Assembly: GCA_030066755.1 (NCBI GenBank)
Contig: JASJAX010000025.1
Location: 1 to 32,523, forward strand
Source: Acidimicrobiia bacterium
GTDB taxonomy: Bacteria; Actinomycetota; Acidimicrobiia; Spongiisociales; UBA5794
DNA length: 32,523 nt
Direction: 5' to 3'
The stretch's first letter is position 1; each line of letters opens with the position of its first letter. The notes beneath the pieces are model-generated. The model saw only the letters and a list, made by a program, of their open reading frames with translations, was not told the DNA's origin and did no database searches. The translations under genes were made by a program, and so were the position numbers. This document shows positions 8,739 to 17,725 of the stretch, in pieces.

Positions 8739-9470
8739 ATGCTGAAACCTGAAGACTGGGGATTCACCAACCCGGTCGTATCGCCACTGTACGGGAAGCC
8801 ACCGCTGGTCTGGAAGGACATGCGGGTACAGCTCGTCGTCTACGAGACAGACATCGAAAACATCGAGCGGGTCGTCCCCGAACCACTCGAGGTGCGGACC
8901 AACAAGGTCATCACCTGGGTCTCCGAGTTCGAGCTGGGCACAACGCAGGGTGCCTTCAGCGAGATGGCCATCTACGTGCAGGTGTCGTACGACGGCCTGG
9001 ACGGCGACTACGAGCCGTTCCTGTATGTGTCGACGCCGCTGCCGCTCACCGCCGGCCGGGAGATCTGGGGCTACCAGAAGAAGATGGCCGAGATCGGAAT
9101 CTCCTACGAGCAGGAAGCCACCATCGGGAAGGTCACCCGCCTGGACCACGACATTCTCAAGGCAATCGTGGTTCCCGAGTACAACGCTGTCATGGACGAG
9201 GTGCCCTGGAGTCCCGACGGTGTGTTCTCTCTCAAGTACATCCCGAGCGCCGAAGAGGGAGGGACCCCGGTGCGCGAGTTGGTTCTCACCGAGGGGAAGT
9301 TCACCGCTCAGGAAGGCCGCTTCTTCGGTGGGCGGGCCTCCGTCAACTACGAACGCTCCGAGATCGACCCCACCTATCTACTCGAACCGAACAAGATCCT
9401 CGGTGGTTTCTTCGGCCAGGGCGACCTCTACCTCCCGCTCGGCAAAGTCGTCCACGGCTACCGGAGCTAG
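8739..9470 (+). CDS. Acetoacetate decarboxylase-family protein
   Basis: This 243-aa protein fits the ADC family length. The Schiff-base motif is intact as REIWGYQKKMA with K114 and K115, matching the adjacent lysines K115/K116 of clostridial acetoacetate decarboxylase. A strong site (AGGAGG) precedes ATG 8739. Acetoacetate decarboxylase releases CO2 from a 3-keto acid, and relatives catalyse other Schiff-base chemistry such as aldol or dehydration steps. Between two sugar kinases and a sugar-phosphate isomerase, a solventogenic role is unlikely. A 3-keto sugar acid or another beta-keto intermediate is a better guess, but this is inference. Confidence 0.88.
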   Translation: MLKPEDWGFTNPVVSPLYGKPPLVWKDMRVQLVVYETDIENIERVVPEPLEVRTNKVITWVSEFELGTTQGAFSEMAIYVQVSYDGLDGDYEPFLYVSTPLPLTAGREIWGYQKKMAEIGISYEQEATIGKVTRLDHDILKAIVVPEYNAVMDEVPWSPDGVFSLKYIPSAEEGGTPVRELVLTEGKFTAQEGRFFGGRASVNYERSEIDPTYLLEPNKILGGFFGQGDLYLPLGKVVHGYRS

Positions 9471-9473
9471 GCG

Positions 9474-10052
9474 ATGACCACCTTTCTCGCACCCCCGATC
9501 TCCCCGATGCGGATCGAGATCGACCGGATCTCGGTGTCCCCGGCCGGGCCGACGCTGACGAGGCGCCTTTCCGACCTCGATGGGTTGTTTGCCGACAAAC
9601 GGCAGTGGGAATCGGACCTGGCGGAAGACGATCGTGTCGTCTACACGGTGATGTCGACCCCCGTCCCGGAGATCCCCCGCGAGCTGCCCCAGTCGATCAC
9701 CACGATCCATCCCGGCAACTGCGGCGGCGAGTTCTACATGACCAAGGGACATCAGCATCCCGACCCGCAGGCCGAGATCTACCTGGGCCTGGAGGGAACG
9801 GGCGGCCTGCTGCTATTCGACGGAGAGAAGGCCGAGTACATCGAAATGGCGCCGGGTGTCCTGGGCTACATCCCCCCGCACTGGGCGCATCGCAGCATCA
9901 ACACCGGCGCCGAGCCGTACAGCTTCCTCGCCGTCTATCCGGGCAGCGCCGGCCACGACTACCAGTGGGTGCTCGACCACGGCATGGGGAACAGGGTGAT
10001 GGCGACTGCCACGGGCTACCGGTTGGTGCCGTTCACCGTAGGTAGCGAGTAG
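9474..10052 (+). CDS. Cupin-type (archaeal-type) glucose-6-phosphate isomerase
   Basis: This 192-aa protein has the single-domain cupin fold of the Pyrococcus/Thermococcus phosphoglucose isomerase (PF06560), unrelated to the common PGI. Metal ligands are visible as KGHQHPDPQAE (H93, H95, E101) and the second cupin motif PPHWAHRSIN (H139). GEFYMTKGH and AGHDY are characteristic of the family. It interconverts an aldose and a ketose 6-phosphate using a bound metal. It starts 3 bp after the decarboxylase stop. In this context it may isomerise a non-standard sugar phosphate made by the neighbouring kinases. Confidence 0.92.
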   Translation: MTTFLAPPISPMRIEIDRISVSPAGPTLTRRLSDLDGLFADKRQWESDLAEDDRVVYTVMSTPVPEIPRELPQSITTIHPGNCGGEFYMTKGHQHPDPQAEIYLGLEGTGGLLLFDGEKAEYIEMAPGVLGYIPPHWAHRSINTGAEPYSFLAVYPGSAGHDYQWVLDHGMGNRVMATATGYRLVPFTVGSE

Positions 10053-10076
10053 GGCCGGCCTCGGAGGCGAATCACA

Positions 10077-11579
10077 ATGCTGCTCGCACACGATCTCGGA
10101 ACGACCGGCAACAAGGCGTCGATCCACGATGCCGCTGGCAGGCTCCTCGATTCGGTGACGGTGAGCTACGACGCCTCCTTCGGCCCGGGAGGAACGGCGG
10201 AGCAGGACCCGCAGGATTGGTTCGACGCGGTCTGTGAGGCGGGACGCTCGCTGCTCGAACGAACCGGCACTGACCCGGCCGCGATCGAGGCAGTCGGGTT
10301 CTCCGGACAGATGATGGGAGCCGTCTTCCTCGACAGACGGCTCGACCCGCTGCGGCCGGCCATTATCTGGGCCGATCACCGCAGCACCGAACAGGTCGCC
10401 CGCCTCAAGGACCGGATCAGTGTCGCCGAGGTCTACCGCATCACCGGCCACCGCCTGCACCCCACCTACTCGCTGGCCAAGATCCTGTGGGTGCGTGACA
10501 ACCAGCCCGATGTGCTCACCGCCACGTCTCGGGTGTGCCTCGCCAAGGACTACGTGGTTGCCCGCCTCACCGGCCGGCTGGTGACCGACCCGTCGGACGC
10601 CTCATCGACCAACCTGTACGATCAACGCTCCGGCACCTGGTCGGATGACATCCTGGCCGCCGCTGCACTCGACGAAGGCATCCTTCCTGAGATCGTGCCG
10701 GCGACAACGGTTGCCGGCGGATTGCTTCCCGAGATTGCCTCCCGTACCGGCCTGAAGGCAGGTACCCCGGTCGTCGTCGGGGGCGGTGACGGGCCGCTGG
10801 CAGCAGTGGGCGCCGGTGTCGTGGATGAAGGCTCAGGGGCCTATACCTATCTCGGATCGTCCTCTTGGGTGTCGTTCGCTTCGTCGCAACCGCTCTACGA
10901 CCAGCACATGCGGACGATGACGTTCAACCATGTGGTCCCAGAGAGCTTTGTCCCGACGGCGACGATGCAAGCGGGCGGGGCGTCCCTGGAGTGGATCGCC
11001 GACGTATTGGAACCGGACGGTGGCCCCGACCGCTTCGTCCGCCTCGTTGCTGCGGCCGATGATGTTGCGGCGGCGAGTGAGGGCCTTTTCTACCTTCCCC
11101 ACCTCCTCGGCGAGCGGTCTCCGCACTGGAACGCCCGCGCCCGAGGAGCGTTCGTCGGGCTCGCCAAGCACCATGGTCCGGCCCATCTCGCCCGGGCAGT
11201 GCTTGAGGGGGTGGCTTTCAACCTTGCCGTCTGTGTTGACGCGTTTCGCGAGTCGGGCGCCACCATCGACCGTGTCCACGCCATCGGCGGTGGTGCCGCT
11301 AGCGACGTGTGGCTGCAGATGCTCGCCGATGTGTGGGGCTGCGAAGTCCACCGGCGCACCATCGTCGAAGAGGCCAACAGCCTCGGTGCCGCGGTGACCG
11401 CCGGAGTTGCTGTCGGGGTCTTCGACGGGTTCGAGGTCGCCGCTGACCTCTCTGAGATCACCGCCCGGTTCGCTCCCGACAGCGTCCGTCACCGCGCCTA
11501 CCGGGAGCACCTCGCCGGGTTCCGTAACGCCTACGCGAGATTGCAGCCCTGGTTTGAGGCGCCACGGAGCGTGCCATGA
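10077..11579 (+). CDS. FGGY-family carbohydrate kinase (second copy, xylulokinase-like)
   Basis: This is a 500-aa kinase. It shows the N-terminal AHDLGTTGNKAS loop, catalytic-Asp region IIWADHRS, the canonical second signature LPHLLGERSPHWN followed by ARGAFVGL, and the C-terminal AIGGGAASDVW ATP motif. The site GGAGG at 10061-10065 precedes ATG 10077. The signature is better conserved than in the first kinase at 7186, and the two differ along their length, so they are paralogues rather than a recent duplication. Its 3' end overlaps the next dehydrogenase by four bases (ATGA), indicating translational coupling. Substrate is unknown; xylulose-like ketoses are typical of this branch. Confidence 0.92.
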   Translation: MLLAHDLGTTGNKASIHDAAGRLLDSVTVSYDASFGPGGTAEQDPQDWFDAVCEAGRSLLERTGTDPAAIEAVGFSGQMMGAVFLDRRLDPLRPAIIWADHRSTEQVARLKDRISVAEVYRITGHRLHPTYSLAKILWVRDNQPDVLTATSRVCLAKDYVVARLTGRLVTDPSDASSTNLYDQRSGTWSDDILAAAALDEGILPEIVPATTVAGGLLPEIASRTGLKAGTPVVVGGGDGPLAAVGAGVVDEGSGAYTYLGSSSWVSFASSQPLYDQHMRTMTFNHVVPESFVPTATMQAGGASLEWIADVLEPDGGPDRFVRLVAAADDVAAASEGLFYLPHLLGERSPHWNARARGAFVGLAKHHGPAHLARAVLEGVAFNLAVCVDAFRESGATIDRVHAIGGGAASDVWLQMLADVWGCEVHRRTIVEEANSLGAAVTAGVAVGVFDGFEVAADLSEITARFAPDSVRHRAYREHLAGFRNAYARLQPWFEAPRSVP

Positions 11580-12526
11580 GCACCGTCCTGGTCACTTCGA
11601 GGTCCTTCTCTTCCGGAGTACTGGATCTAGATGGCCGGCTCGACGCGGCCGGATTCGAGGTCGTCCGCTCCGACCCGACCCACGAGCTCACCGCGCTCCG
11701 GCCGCTACTTGCCGAAGCCGTAGCCTGGATCGCCGGCACCGGGCCAGTCACCGCCGCCCACATGGATGCTGCACCCGGGTTGCGGATCATCGCTCGCTAC
11801 GGGGTGGGAGTGGACGGTGTGGACCTCGCCGCGGCGAGGGAGCGGGGCATCGTCGTCACCAACACACCCCACGCCAACAGCGAGTCCGTAGCCGATCACA
11901 GTCTGGCGTTGATGCTGGCCCTGTTGCGTCACGTCGTTCCCGCCGACCGAGCGGTGCGGGGAGGGGACTGGCAGCCGCGTCCGAGCCGTGAGCTGGGAGC
12001 GCTCACCATTGGGGTCGTCGGATTCGGTGCTGTCGGGCGCCGGGTCGTCTCCCGGTTGCGGGGGTTCGGTTGCGAGGTACTCGTCGCCGATCCCTTCGCC
12101 GATCCCCGCCACATAGTCGACGCCGGTGCCGCCCCCGCACCGATCGAGGACCTCGCCACCCGCTGCGACGCCGTCAGCCTGCACGCCCCCGGCGACGCGG
12201 CACTCATCGACGCCGGATGGCTCGCCCGGGCGCGACGTCACCTGCTCATCATCAACACCGGCCGAGCGCAGCTCATCGACGAAGCGGCGGTGGTTGCCGC
12301 CCTTCGCCAGGACCGCATCGGCGGTGTTGCCGCCGACGCCTTTGGCGGTGAGTACGGCTCCAACGACGCCGGGCTCGCCGCCCCCGATATCGCCGACCGG
12401 GTTGTGCTCTCGCCCCACATCGCATCCCACACCAGGGACGCCGTCGATCGCACCAGCACGATGGCATGCGACGAAGTGCTCACCGTCCTCTCCGGCGGCG
12501 ACCCCATCCACCCGGTTCACTCCTAG
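11576..12526 (+). CDS. D-isomer-specific 2-hydroxyacid dehydrogenase
   Basis: This 316-aa NAD(P)-dependent enzyme resembles phosphoglycerate or hydroxypyruvate/glyoxylate reductases. The Rossmann motif is VVGFGAVGRRV. Catalytic Arg is in INTGRAQLIDE and catalytic His in SPHIASHT. The region of the usual catalytic Glu (normally D-V-F-x-x-E-P) reads DAFGGEYGS, so the active site is slightly atypical. It would interconvert a 2-keto acid and a D-2-hydroxyacid, for example a product of the aldolases next door. It overlaps the kinase by ATGA, and the KDPG-type aldolase follows after 9 bp. Confidence 0.9.
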   Translation: MSTVLVTSRSFSSGVLDLDGRLDAAGFEVVRSDPTHELTALRPLLAEAVAWIAGTGPVTAAHMDAAPGLRIIARYGVGVDGVDLAAARERGIVVTNTPHANSESVADHSLALMLALLRHVVPADRAVRGGDWQPRPSRELGALTIGVVGFGAVGRRVVSRLRGFGCEVLVADPFADPRHIVDAGAAPAPIEDLATRCDAVSLHAPGDAALIDAGWLARARRHLLIINTGRAQLIDEAAVVAALRQDRIGGVAADAFGGEYGSNDAGLAAPDIADRVVLSPHIASHTRDAVDRTSTMACDEVLTVLSGGDPIHPVHS

Positions 12527-12535
12527 GAGATCGAG

Positions 12536-13180
12536 ATGACCCACACCGAGACCCTGTCCCGACTGAGCAAGGCCGGCGTCGTCGCCGTACTCCGTGCCCC
12601 ATCCGCGGACGGAGCCGTCCACGCCGCCGAGGTGCTCGTCGCCGGCGGCGTCACCGCCATCGAAATCACCTACTCGACGCCAAACGCCGCGGATGCCATC
12701 GCCACCCTCGCACAAAGCAAGAGGCCGGACGTGGTGCTCGGTGCCGGAACAGTGATGAGTGGGGCACAGGCCGCAGCCGCTGTCTCAGCCGGCGCCGAGT
12801 TCGTGGTCACGCCGGGGACAACACCGCCACTGGCTCGTGCGGTGCTCGACACCGGCACGACCGCGATCTTCGGTGCGTTCACCCCATCTGAGGTGATGAC
12901 CGTGCTCGACCTCGGCGCGCATGCGGTGAAGGTCTTCCCGGGCTCGGTTGGTGGCCCGGGCTACCTCAAGGCGCTGCGGGGGCCGATGCCGGATGTGCCG
13001 ATCATGCCGACCGGGGGGGTGAAGGCCGACAACGTCGGCGAGTGGTTCGCGGCCGGGGCGATCTGTGTAGGGGCGGGCGGTGAGCTGTGCTCGGCACGGC
13101 TGATCACCGACGAGGATTGGGATGAGATCGAGCGCCGTGCCGGCGAGTTTGCGGCCGCGGTTGCGAGTGCGCGCGGATGA
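12536..13180 (+). CDS. eda: KDPG/KHG-type aldolase (Entner-Doudoroff aldolase family)
   Basis: This 214-aa class I aldolase cleaves 2-keto-3-deoxy-6-phosphogluconate (or a similar 2-keto-3-deoxy sugar acid phosphate) to pyruvate and an aldehyde phosphate. Catalytic residues are present: R20 (VLRAP), E43 (IEITYSTP) and Schiff-base K132 (VKVFPGS). PTGGV and the final VGAGGEL loop bind phosphate or carboxylate. The site TAGGAG lies upstream of the ATG. It overlaps the next gene (ATGATC at 13177). No phosphogluconate dehydratase is encoded nearby, so the 2-keto-3-deoxy substrate must arise from a kinase here or from host enzymes. Confidence 0.92.
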   Translation: MTHTETLSRLSKAGVVAVLRAPSADGAVHAAEVLVAGGVTAIEITYSTPNAADAIATLAQSKRPDVVLGAGTVMSGAQAAAAVSAGAEFVVTPGTTPPLARAVLDTGTTAIFGAFTPSEVMTVLDLGAHAVKVFPGSVGGPGYLKALRGPMPDVPIMPTGGVKADNVGEWFAAGAICVGAGGELCSARLITDEDWDEIERRAGEFAAAVASARG

Positions 13181-14142
13181 TCAGGACCGCGCTGGGCGAC
13201 ATCGACTCCGCCGAACTCGGGCGGACCAACTACCACGAACACCTCTTCCAGGTCAGCCCGCTGCTCCGCGGCGACGAACTCGACGACGAGCAGCTCAGTG
13301 GCGACGAGGGGGCGTTGCTCCACGAGGCCGGTATCGATGCGATGGTCGATGCCACCCCAACCGGGCTGGGGCGGGACCCCGAAGGGGTGGCTCGGATCAG
13401 TGCCCGGACCGGCCTCCACGTGGTGCTCACCACTGGAGCACACCGCCGTCCCCACTACGGTGACGAGCACTGGCTGTTGCGTCTCAGTGTGGACGAGCTG
13501 GCGCAACGATTCACTAACGACCTGGATGAGGGTATGCCTGCGGTCGACACACCTGAAGGGCAGACGCCTGCTGTTGCGCCCAGCGGTGGGCCGATCCGGG
13601 CGGGGATACTCAAGGCCGGCATCGGGTACTGGGAGATCGGCTCGTTCGAGCGAAGCGTGATCGAAGCCATCTGTGTTGCACATGACGCGACGAATGCCCC
13701 GGTGATGGTCCATCTCGAATACGGCTCTGCAGCCTTCGAGGTCCTGGCGTTGCTGGGCGATGGCGGGGTTGAAGCGGACCGGGTCGTGCTTGCCCACGCC
13801 GACCGCAACCCGGACGCCGGTCTCCACCGTGAACTCGCCACGGTCGGCGCATACCTGGGCTACGACGGTGTGGCCCGCCACCGCAACTGGCCGGACTCCG
13901 CTCTCATCCAACTGATCGAGGATGTGGCTGCGTCTTCGCTCGATAGGATCGTGCTCGGCGGCGATGTCGCTCGTCGCACCCGCTACGTCGCCTACGGCGG
14001 CATGCCGGGGCTGGCCTACCTGCCGGAACGGTTCTTGCCCCGGCTGGAGGCCGTGGTCGGGCACGAGCTCGTGGCGACGATCATGATCGAGAATCCACGT
14101 CGGCTACTGGATTGGGCTTCGGCGTCGAGGTTTCCGGCGTAG
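13177..14142 (+). CDS. Phosphotriesterase-family metallohydrolase, probable sugar lactonase
   Basis: This 321-aa amidohydrolase-fold protein is related to phosphotriesterase. The binuclear metal site is complete: H20 and H22 (YHEHLF), bridging K146 (AGILKAGIGYW), H179 (MVHLEYG), H207 (LAHADRNPD) and D263 (LGGDVAR). Several PTE-family members hydrolyse sugar or phosphosugar lactones. In a cluster of sugar-acid aldolases and kinases, lactone hydrolysis to an aldonate is the most reasonable role; this is inference. It is the last gene of the rightward operon and converges on the aldolase at 14185 with a 42-bp gap. The gap holds no strong terminator that I can see. Confidence 0.87.
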   Translation: MIRTALGDIDSAELGRTNYHEHLFQVSPLLRGDELDDEQLSGDEGALLHEAGIDAMVDATPTGLGRDPEGVARISARTGLHVVLTTGAHRRPHYGDEHWLLRLSVDELAQRFTNDLDEGMPAVDTPEGQTPAVAPSGGPIRAGILKAGIGYWEIGSFERSVIEAICVAHDATNAPVMVHLEYGSAAFEVLALLGDGGVEADRVVLAHADRNPDAGLHRELATVGAYLGYDGVARHRNWPDSALIQLIEDVAASSLDRIVLGGDVARRTRYVAYGGMPGLAYLPERFLPRLEAVVGHELVATIMIENPRRLLDWASASRFPA

Positions 14143-14184
14143 CCCAGTTCGGGAATGCAAGCTCAAGTAGGTGGCAACGGGGGG

Positions 14185-15102
14185 CTACCGGACGTCGAGG
14201 TCCAGACCGACGCTGGCGAAGCCGTCTTTGAGCCATTCCCGAATCTCGGCATACTTGGCGTCGTCGCGTCGGGGCAACGACATCGGCTTTCTGGCGAAGC
14301 CGCCGTCGAAGCCGCGGGCGTAGAGTCCCATCTGGGAAGCGATGGTGCTGTCGGTGAAGTGCATCTTGGCGCTCAGGTCCATCATCGTGACGTAGAGCCG
14401 CTCGGCCCGCTCGGTGTCTCCGGTTTGGGTTGCCGCCACGAGGGCCGTCATCACCTCTGGCGCCCAGTTGCTCATCCCGCCGATCATCGCCCGGATGCCC
14501 ATGGCATAGAAGGGCAGCCACCCCTTTGACGTACCGAGGATCATCTGGAAGTCGGAGCCGGCCAGCTTCGCCTCGTAGAACACCCGGCTGACGAACCCGA
14601 CATCGAGCGGGCTGTCCTTCATCCCGGCCAGTCCCGCTTCCTGGAGCCGCCGCACCGTCTTGATGGTGAACGAGAACCGGGAAGTCGCCGGGTTGTTGTA
14701 GGCGAACACGGGCAGGCCGACGGCGCCCACCAGTTCGGAGTAGAAGCCGACAATGGCGTCCTCGCCGTGCCTGTAGTAGTAGGGAGGCACCGCCCCGATG
14801 GCGTCCACTCCGGCCGTCTCCGCAGCCTTGGCCAATGCCACCGTCGATGCCGTGTCGATGCACCCGACGTGGGCGATCAACGTCCTGCCGTCGAAGCGGT
14901 CGGCGACCTCGCGCGCCGCAGCGAATACCGACGTCCGTTCGTCAACCGACATCAGTGGGCCGGCGCCGTAGGATCCCGTGAGGAACAACCCGTCAACCCC
15001 GTGGCCGAACATCCAGTCCATGTGCCATTTGGTCTTGTCGATGTCCACTGCGCCCGATTCGGTGAAGATTGTGATGTTGGGGACGAGTGATCCGGTGATC
15101 AT
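14185..15102 (-). CDS. Dihydrodipicolinate synthase/N-acetylneuraminate lyase-family aldolase
   Basis: This is a 305-aa TIM-barrel class I aldolase. It has the pyruvate/substrate-binding loop LTGSYGAGPLM (41-51), the proton-relay Tyr Y135 (AYNNP) and the Schiff-base Lys K162 (GMKDSP). Members cleave or form 2-keto acids such as KDG, 2-keto-3-deoxy sugar acids, sialic acid or dihydrodipicolinate. The sugar context favours a 2-keto-3-deoxy-aldonate aldolase. ATG 15102 was chosen because AAGGAG lies 5 bp upstream and because it overlaps the kinase stop as ATGA; the longer open frame to 15201 lies inside the kinase. It is the last gene of the leftward operon. Confidence 0.9.
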   Translation of the reverse strand: MITGSLVPNITIFTESGAVDIDKTKWHMDWMFGHGVDGLFLTGSYGAGPLMSVDERTSVFAAAREVADRFDGRTLIAHVGCIDTASTVALAKAAETAGVDAIGAVPPYYYRHGEDAIVGFYSELVGAVGLPVFAYNNPATSRFSFTIKTVRRLQEAGLAGMKDSPLDVGFVSRVFYEAKLAGSDFQMILGTSKGWLPFYAMGIRAMIGGMSNWAPEVMTALVAATQTGDTERAERLYVTMMDLSAKMHFTDSTIASQMGLYARGFDGGFARKPMSLPRRDDAKYAEIREWLKDGFASVGLDLDVR

Positions 15103-16565
15103 GGTTGCTCCTTGTGTGACGCGGAGACGAAGTCCGCATAGACGGCCTGGTATTGATCGTGAGCTTGCGGAGAGGGATGGACCCGGGGGGTCTGCGCCCA
15201 TCCCGGCCCGTCGACGGCGCGTATATCGGTGATCAGGCCGAGTGCGGCCGCGGCGAGTATCGCCGCCCCGCGGGCCGAGCCTTCGTGTTCCTTCGGCACG
15301 ACAACGGGGAGCCCGAGGACGTCGGCGAGCAGCTGCCTCACCAACGGAGCGGCGGCGACTCTTCCGGTGACGGCCACCTCACGGATTGGGGACGAGCTCA
15401 CCTCGTCGATCGACAGCCGCACCCGCTGCAACGCGAGGGCGATCCCCTCGAGGGCTGCGCGCAGCAGGTGGGCCTTGCCGTGGTGGAGGCCGAGGCCGGA
15501 CACGGCGCCGCGGGCGTCGAGCCGCCAGCGGGGGCTTTGCTCCCCGGCGAAGTAGGGGAGGAAGAGCAATCCCTCCGAGCCGGGGGGTACTGTCGCCGCC
15601 AGTTCGACGGCTCGGTGGTGAGCATCGTCGCCGGTGTCGCCGAGCACGAGACCGACGATCCAGTCGTAGACTGACCCGGCGCTTCCGATGATGCCACCCG
15701 TTATCCAGTTCTCATCGGTGGCCACGTACGTCCACAGCCTCCCGGACCTGTCGACGTCGGGCCTCGCGGAGAACCTGCGAGCGGCGGCGCTGGTTCCGAT
15801 GTTGACGGCAAGTACCGCAGGATCGGTTGCTCCGCTCCCGATGCTCGACAAGGGCGCATCTCCCGCACCGAGAACCAGCACGGTGTCGGTGCCCAGGCCG
15901 AGGTCGCTCAGCTTCACGTCGTCGAGGATCGCTGTCGGCGAATCGAGCGGAGGAAGCTGGGCTTCAGTGAGCCCGGCGGCGTCGAGTGTCACCGCTGACC
16001 AGCGCCGGGCAGCGATGTCGAGCAGCCCAGTGGCGGACGCCGTCGACCAATCGGTGAGGTAGCGACCGGTGAGCTGAGCGATCACGTAGTCCTTGATGGT
16101 GACGAAACGCACATCGCCGGGGAGGTCGTGGCTGGCGAGTAGCCATCTGATCTTGGCGAGCGGGTAGATGGGCTGGAGCGGGCAGCCCGTCTCGGCAACG
16201 AGAGCGCCCGCTACGTCACGTTCCCGCAGAGCCATCGCTTCTGCTGCCGCTCTGATGTCGGTCCACGGCAGCGACTTGGTTAGCGGCCGTCCAGCACCGT
16301 CGATCGCAAGGATGCTGTACATCTGCGCGGAGAATGTCACGGCCTGCAACGGAGACCCATCCGGAGCCGAAGCCAGCGCTGTTCTCAAGGTCTCGACCGT
16401 TGCGGTTGCGACGGCGTCCGGGTCCTGCTCGCTCCATCCGGGTCGTGGATGGTCGGTCTCCAGTTGTGTCTGCGCCCCAAAGCGAACGGTCCCGGCGGCG
16501 TCGAACCCCAGGGCGCGCACGCTGCTCGTGCCGATGTCGACGGCAACGATCAGAGGCTCAGCCAA
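15099..16565 (-). CDS. FGGY-family carbohydrate kinase (third copy, gluconokinase-like)
   Basis: This is a 488-aa kinase. Its N-terminus (VAVDIGTSSVRALGFD) and QMYSILAID region resemble FGGY-type gluconokinases rather than xylulokinases. Catalytic Asp is in LPWTDIRAA. The second signature is LPYFAGEQSPRW followed by ARGAVSGL, and the C-terminal ATP motif reads VTGRVAAAPLVRQ. It likely phosphorylates an aldonate or related acid. It is translationally coupled (ATGA) to the downstream aldolase, so the pair may phosphorylate and cleave the same sugar acid. Upstream it overlaps the royal-jelly-like gene by 8 bp. Confidence 0.9.
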   Translation of the reverse strand: MAEPLIVAVDIGTSSVRALGFDAAGTVRFGAQTQLETDHPRPGWSEQDPDAVATATVETLRTALASAPDGSPLQAVTFSAQMYSILAIDGAGRPLTKSLPWTDIRAAAEAMALRERDVAGALVAETGCPLQPIYPLAKIRWLLASHDLPGDVRFVTIKDYVIAQLTGRYLTDWSTASATGLLDIAARRWSAVTLDAAGLTEAQLPPLDSPTAILDDVKLSDLGLGTDTVLVLGAGDAPLSSIGSGATDPAVLAVNIGTSAAARRFSARPDVDRSGRLWTYVATDENWITGGIIGSAGSVYDWIVGLVLGDTGDDAHHRAVELAATVPPGSEGLLFLPYFAGEQSPRWRLDARGAVSGLGLHHGKAHLLRAALEGIALALQRVRLSIDEVSSSPIREVAVTGRVAAAPLVRQLLADVLGLPVVVPKEHEGSARGAAILAAAALGLITDIRAVDGPGWAQTPRVHPSPQAHDQYQAVYADFVSASHKEQP

Positions 16566-17712
16566 GCGAATCGGCCCTTCCGTGGAGATAGGACTTGACC
16601 CCCTCGCCGAGGTGGAGCTTCCACACGATCATGTTGTAGGGGTCGTCCCAATCCAGCTCGTCGCGGAAGAGCTGGTGGAGGCGGTTGTTGTTGAAGATGA
16701 GATTGCCCTGGTTGTCGAACGTCATCCCGTCGACCCATACCATCCGGTCGTCGGTGACAACGGTCTCATAGCTACCGACGGCCGGGTCGAAGACGCCGAT
16801 GCCTTTCCCTTCGAGCATCGTGTAGTAGATGAGACTGTTGTTGTCGGCGCTCATGCCGTCGGTGTTGGTGCCCTTGTCCCCGTGGTCCACCACGGCGGCC
16901 TCGATGGTCGCATCATCGGTGTCGAAGTCCATCAGGACGCTCGTGTCGATCGAGTAGAGGTGCCGTGCGGTCAGCGCACACCAGTAGAGAGTGCGCCGGT
17001 CGGCGGAGAGGGCGATGCCGTCGGCGCCGGTCCGCATGGGCTCGTCGGGCCATACCTTGGAGCCGTCGATCTCGAACCAGTAGCCGGGAACGTCCTGGGT
17101 GCTCACGTGCTGGTGGAGCACGCGGCGCAGCCGGTCGTTGTTGATGTCGTAGACGATGAGCTGTCCCTGCAACGGGTCGGAGAAGATGCCCGAGTCGGCG
17201 ATGTAGATGAACCCGTTGGTGTTATCGATCACCAGGTCGTTGAGGAACGACGCGGTGAAGTCGGCGATCTCGCTGGGGATCGGCACCGAGCGGACGAGGG
17301 TGTTCGTATCGAGATCCCAGCACACCAGCTTCTGGGCTCCCTCCTCACAGGGAGAGCCTTCGATGTGCCCCTGGTCGAGGAACCAGGCCCGGTTGTTCTC
17401 GTCGATCTCCCAACCGAGCACCGATTGCAGGGCGGCGGGCTTGCCGATTTCGTTCATCTCCCACGAGGGGAACGGGTCGAGCACCGGCCTGCCATCGACG
17501 ACGACCACCCGGTTGACCGTTCCCGGGATACCCGGCGCCCACCGCGGCACCGACAGATAGTGGTTCCCGTTTCGGTCGATCTTGAAACCAGCCGCCATCG
17601 CCCCCTTCCAGTACTCGGCCTGGTGGAAGGCGGCCGCGGCGTCGTCGTTGGGGAACAGCCAGTCGAGGTGGTTCCAGTGGTAGAGGATCTCGTAGTCGCC
17701 GGGTTTGGTCAC
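16558..17712 (-). CDS. Major royal jelly/SMP-30-like beta-propeller protein
   Basis: This 384-aa protein has the repeated blade motifs of the yellow/royal-jelly protein family, a six-bladed propeller related to gluconolactonases. Visible elements are FLNDLVIDNTNGFIYIADSG, GADGIALSADRRTLYW, NTDGMSADNNSLIYY and WVDGMTFDNQGNLIF. No signal peptide is present with this start, so it may act in the cytoplasm. In this cluster a sugar lactonase is a reasonable guess, giving two candidate lactonases (with 13177-14142). GTG 17712, 13 bp after the membrane-protein stop, is used because residues upstream of it are low-complexity shadow. The ribosome binding site is weak. Confidence 0.75.
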   Translation of the reverse strand: MTKPGDYEILYHWNHLDWLFPNDDAAAAFHQAEYWKGAMAAGFKIDRNGNHYLSVPRWAPGIPGTVNRVVVVDGRPVLDPFPSWEMNEIGKPAALQSVLGWEIDENNRAWFLDQGHIEGSPCEEGAQKLVCWDLDTNTLVRSVPIPSEIADFTASFLNDLVIDNTNGFIYIADSGIFSDPLQGQLIVYDINNDRLRRVLHQHVSTQDVPGYWFEIDGSKVWPDEPMRTGADGIALSADRRTLYWCALTARHLYSIDTSVLMDFDTDDATIEAAVVDHGDKGTNTDGMSADNNSLIYYTMLEGKGIGVFDPAVGSYETVVTDDRMVWVDGMTFDNQGNLIFNNNRLHQLFRDELDWDDPYNMIVWKLHLGEGVKSYLHGRADSLG

Positions 17713-17725
17713 GGGTTTCTCGCTT

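Noticed and set aside
11705-12715. 336-codon minus-strand open frame
   Set aside because: It is antisense to the hydroxyacid dehydrogenase and start of the aldolase, both with intact catalytic motifs.
12961-14064. 367-codon minus-strand open frame
   Set aside because: It is antisense to the PTE-family gene with its complete metal site; no recognisable motif.
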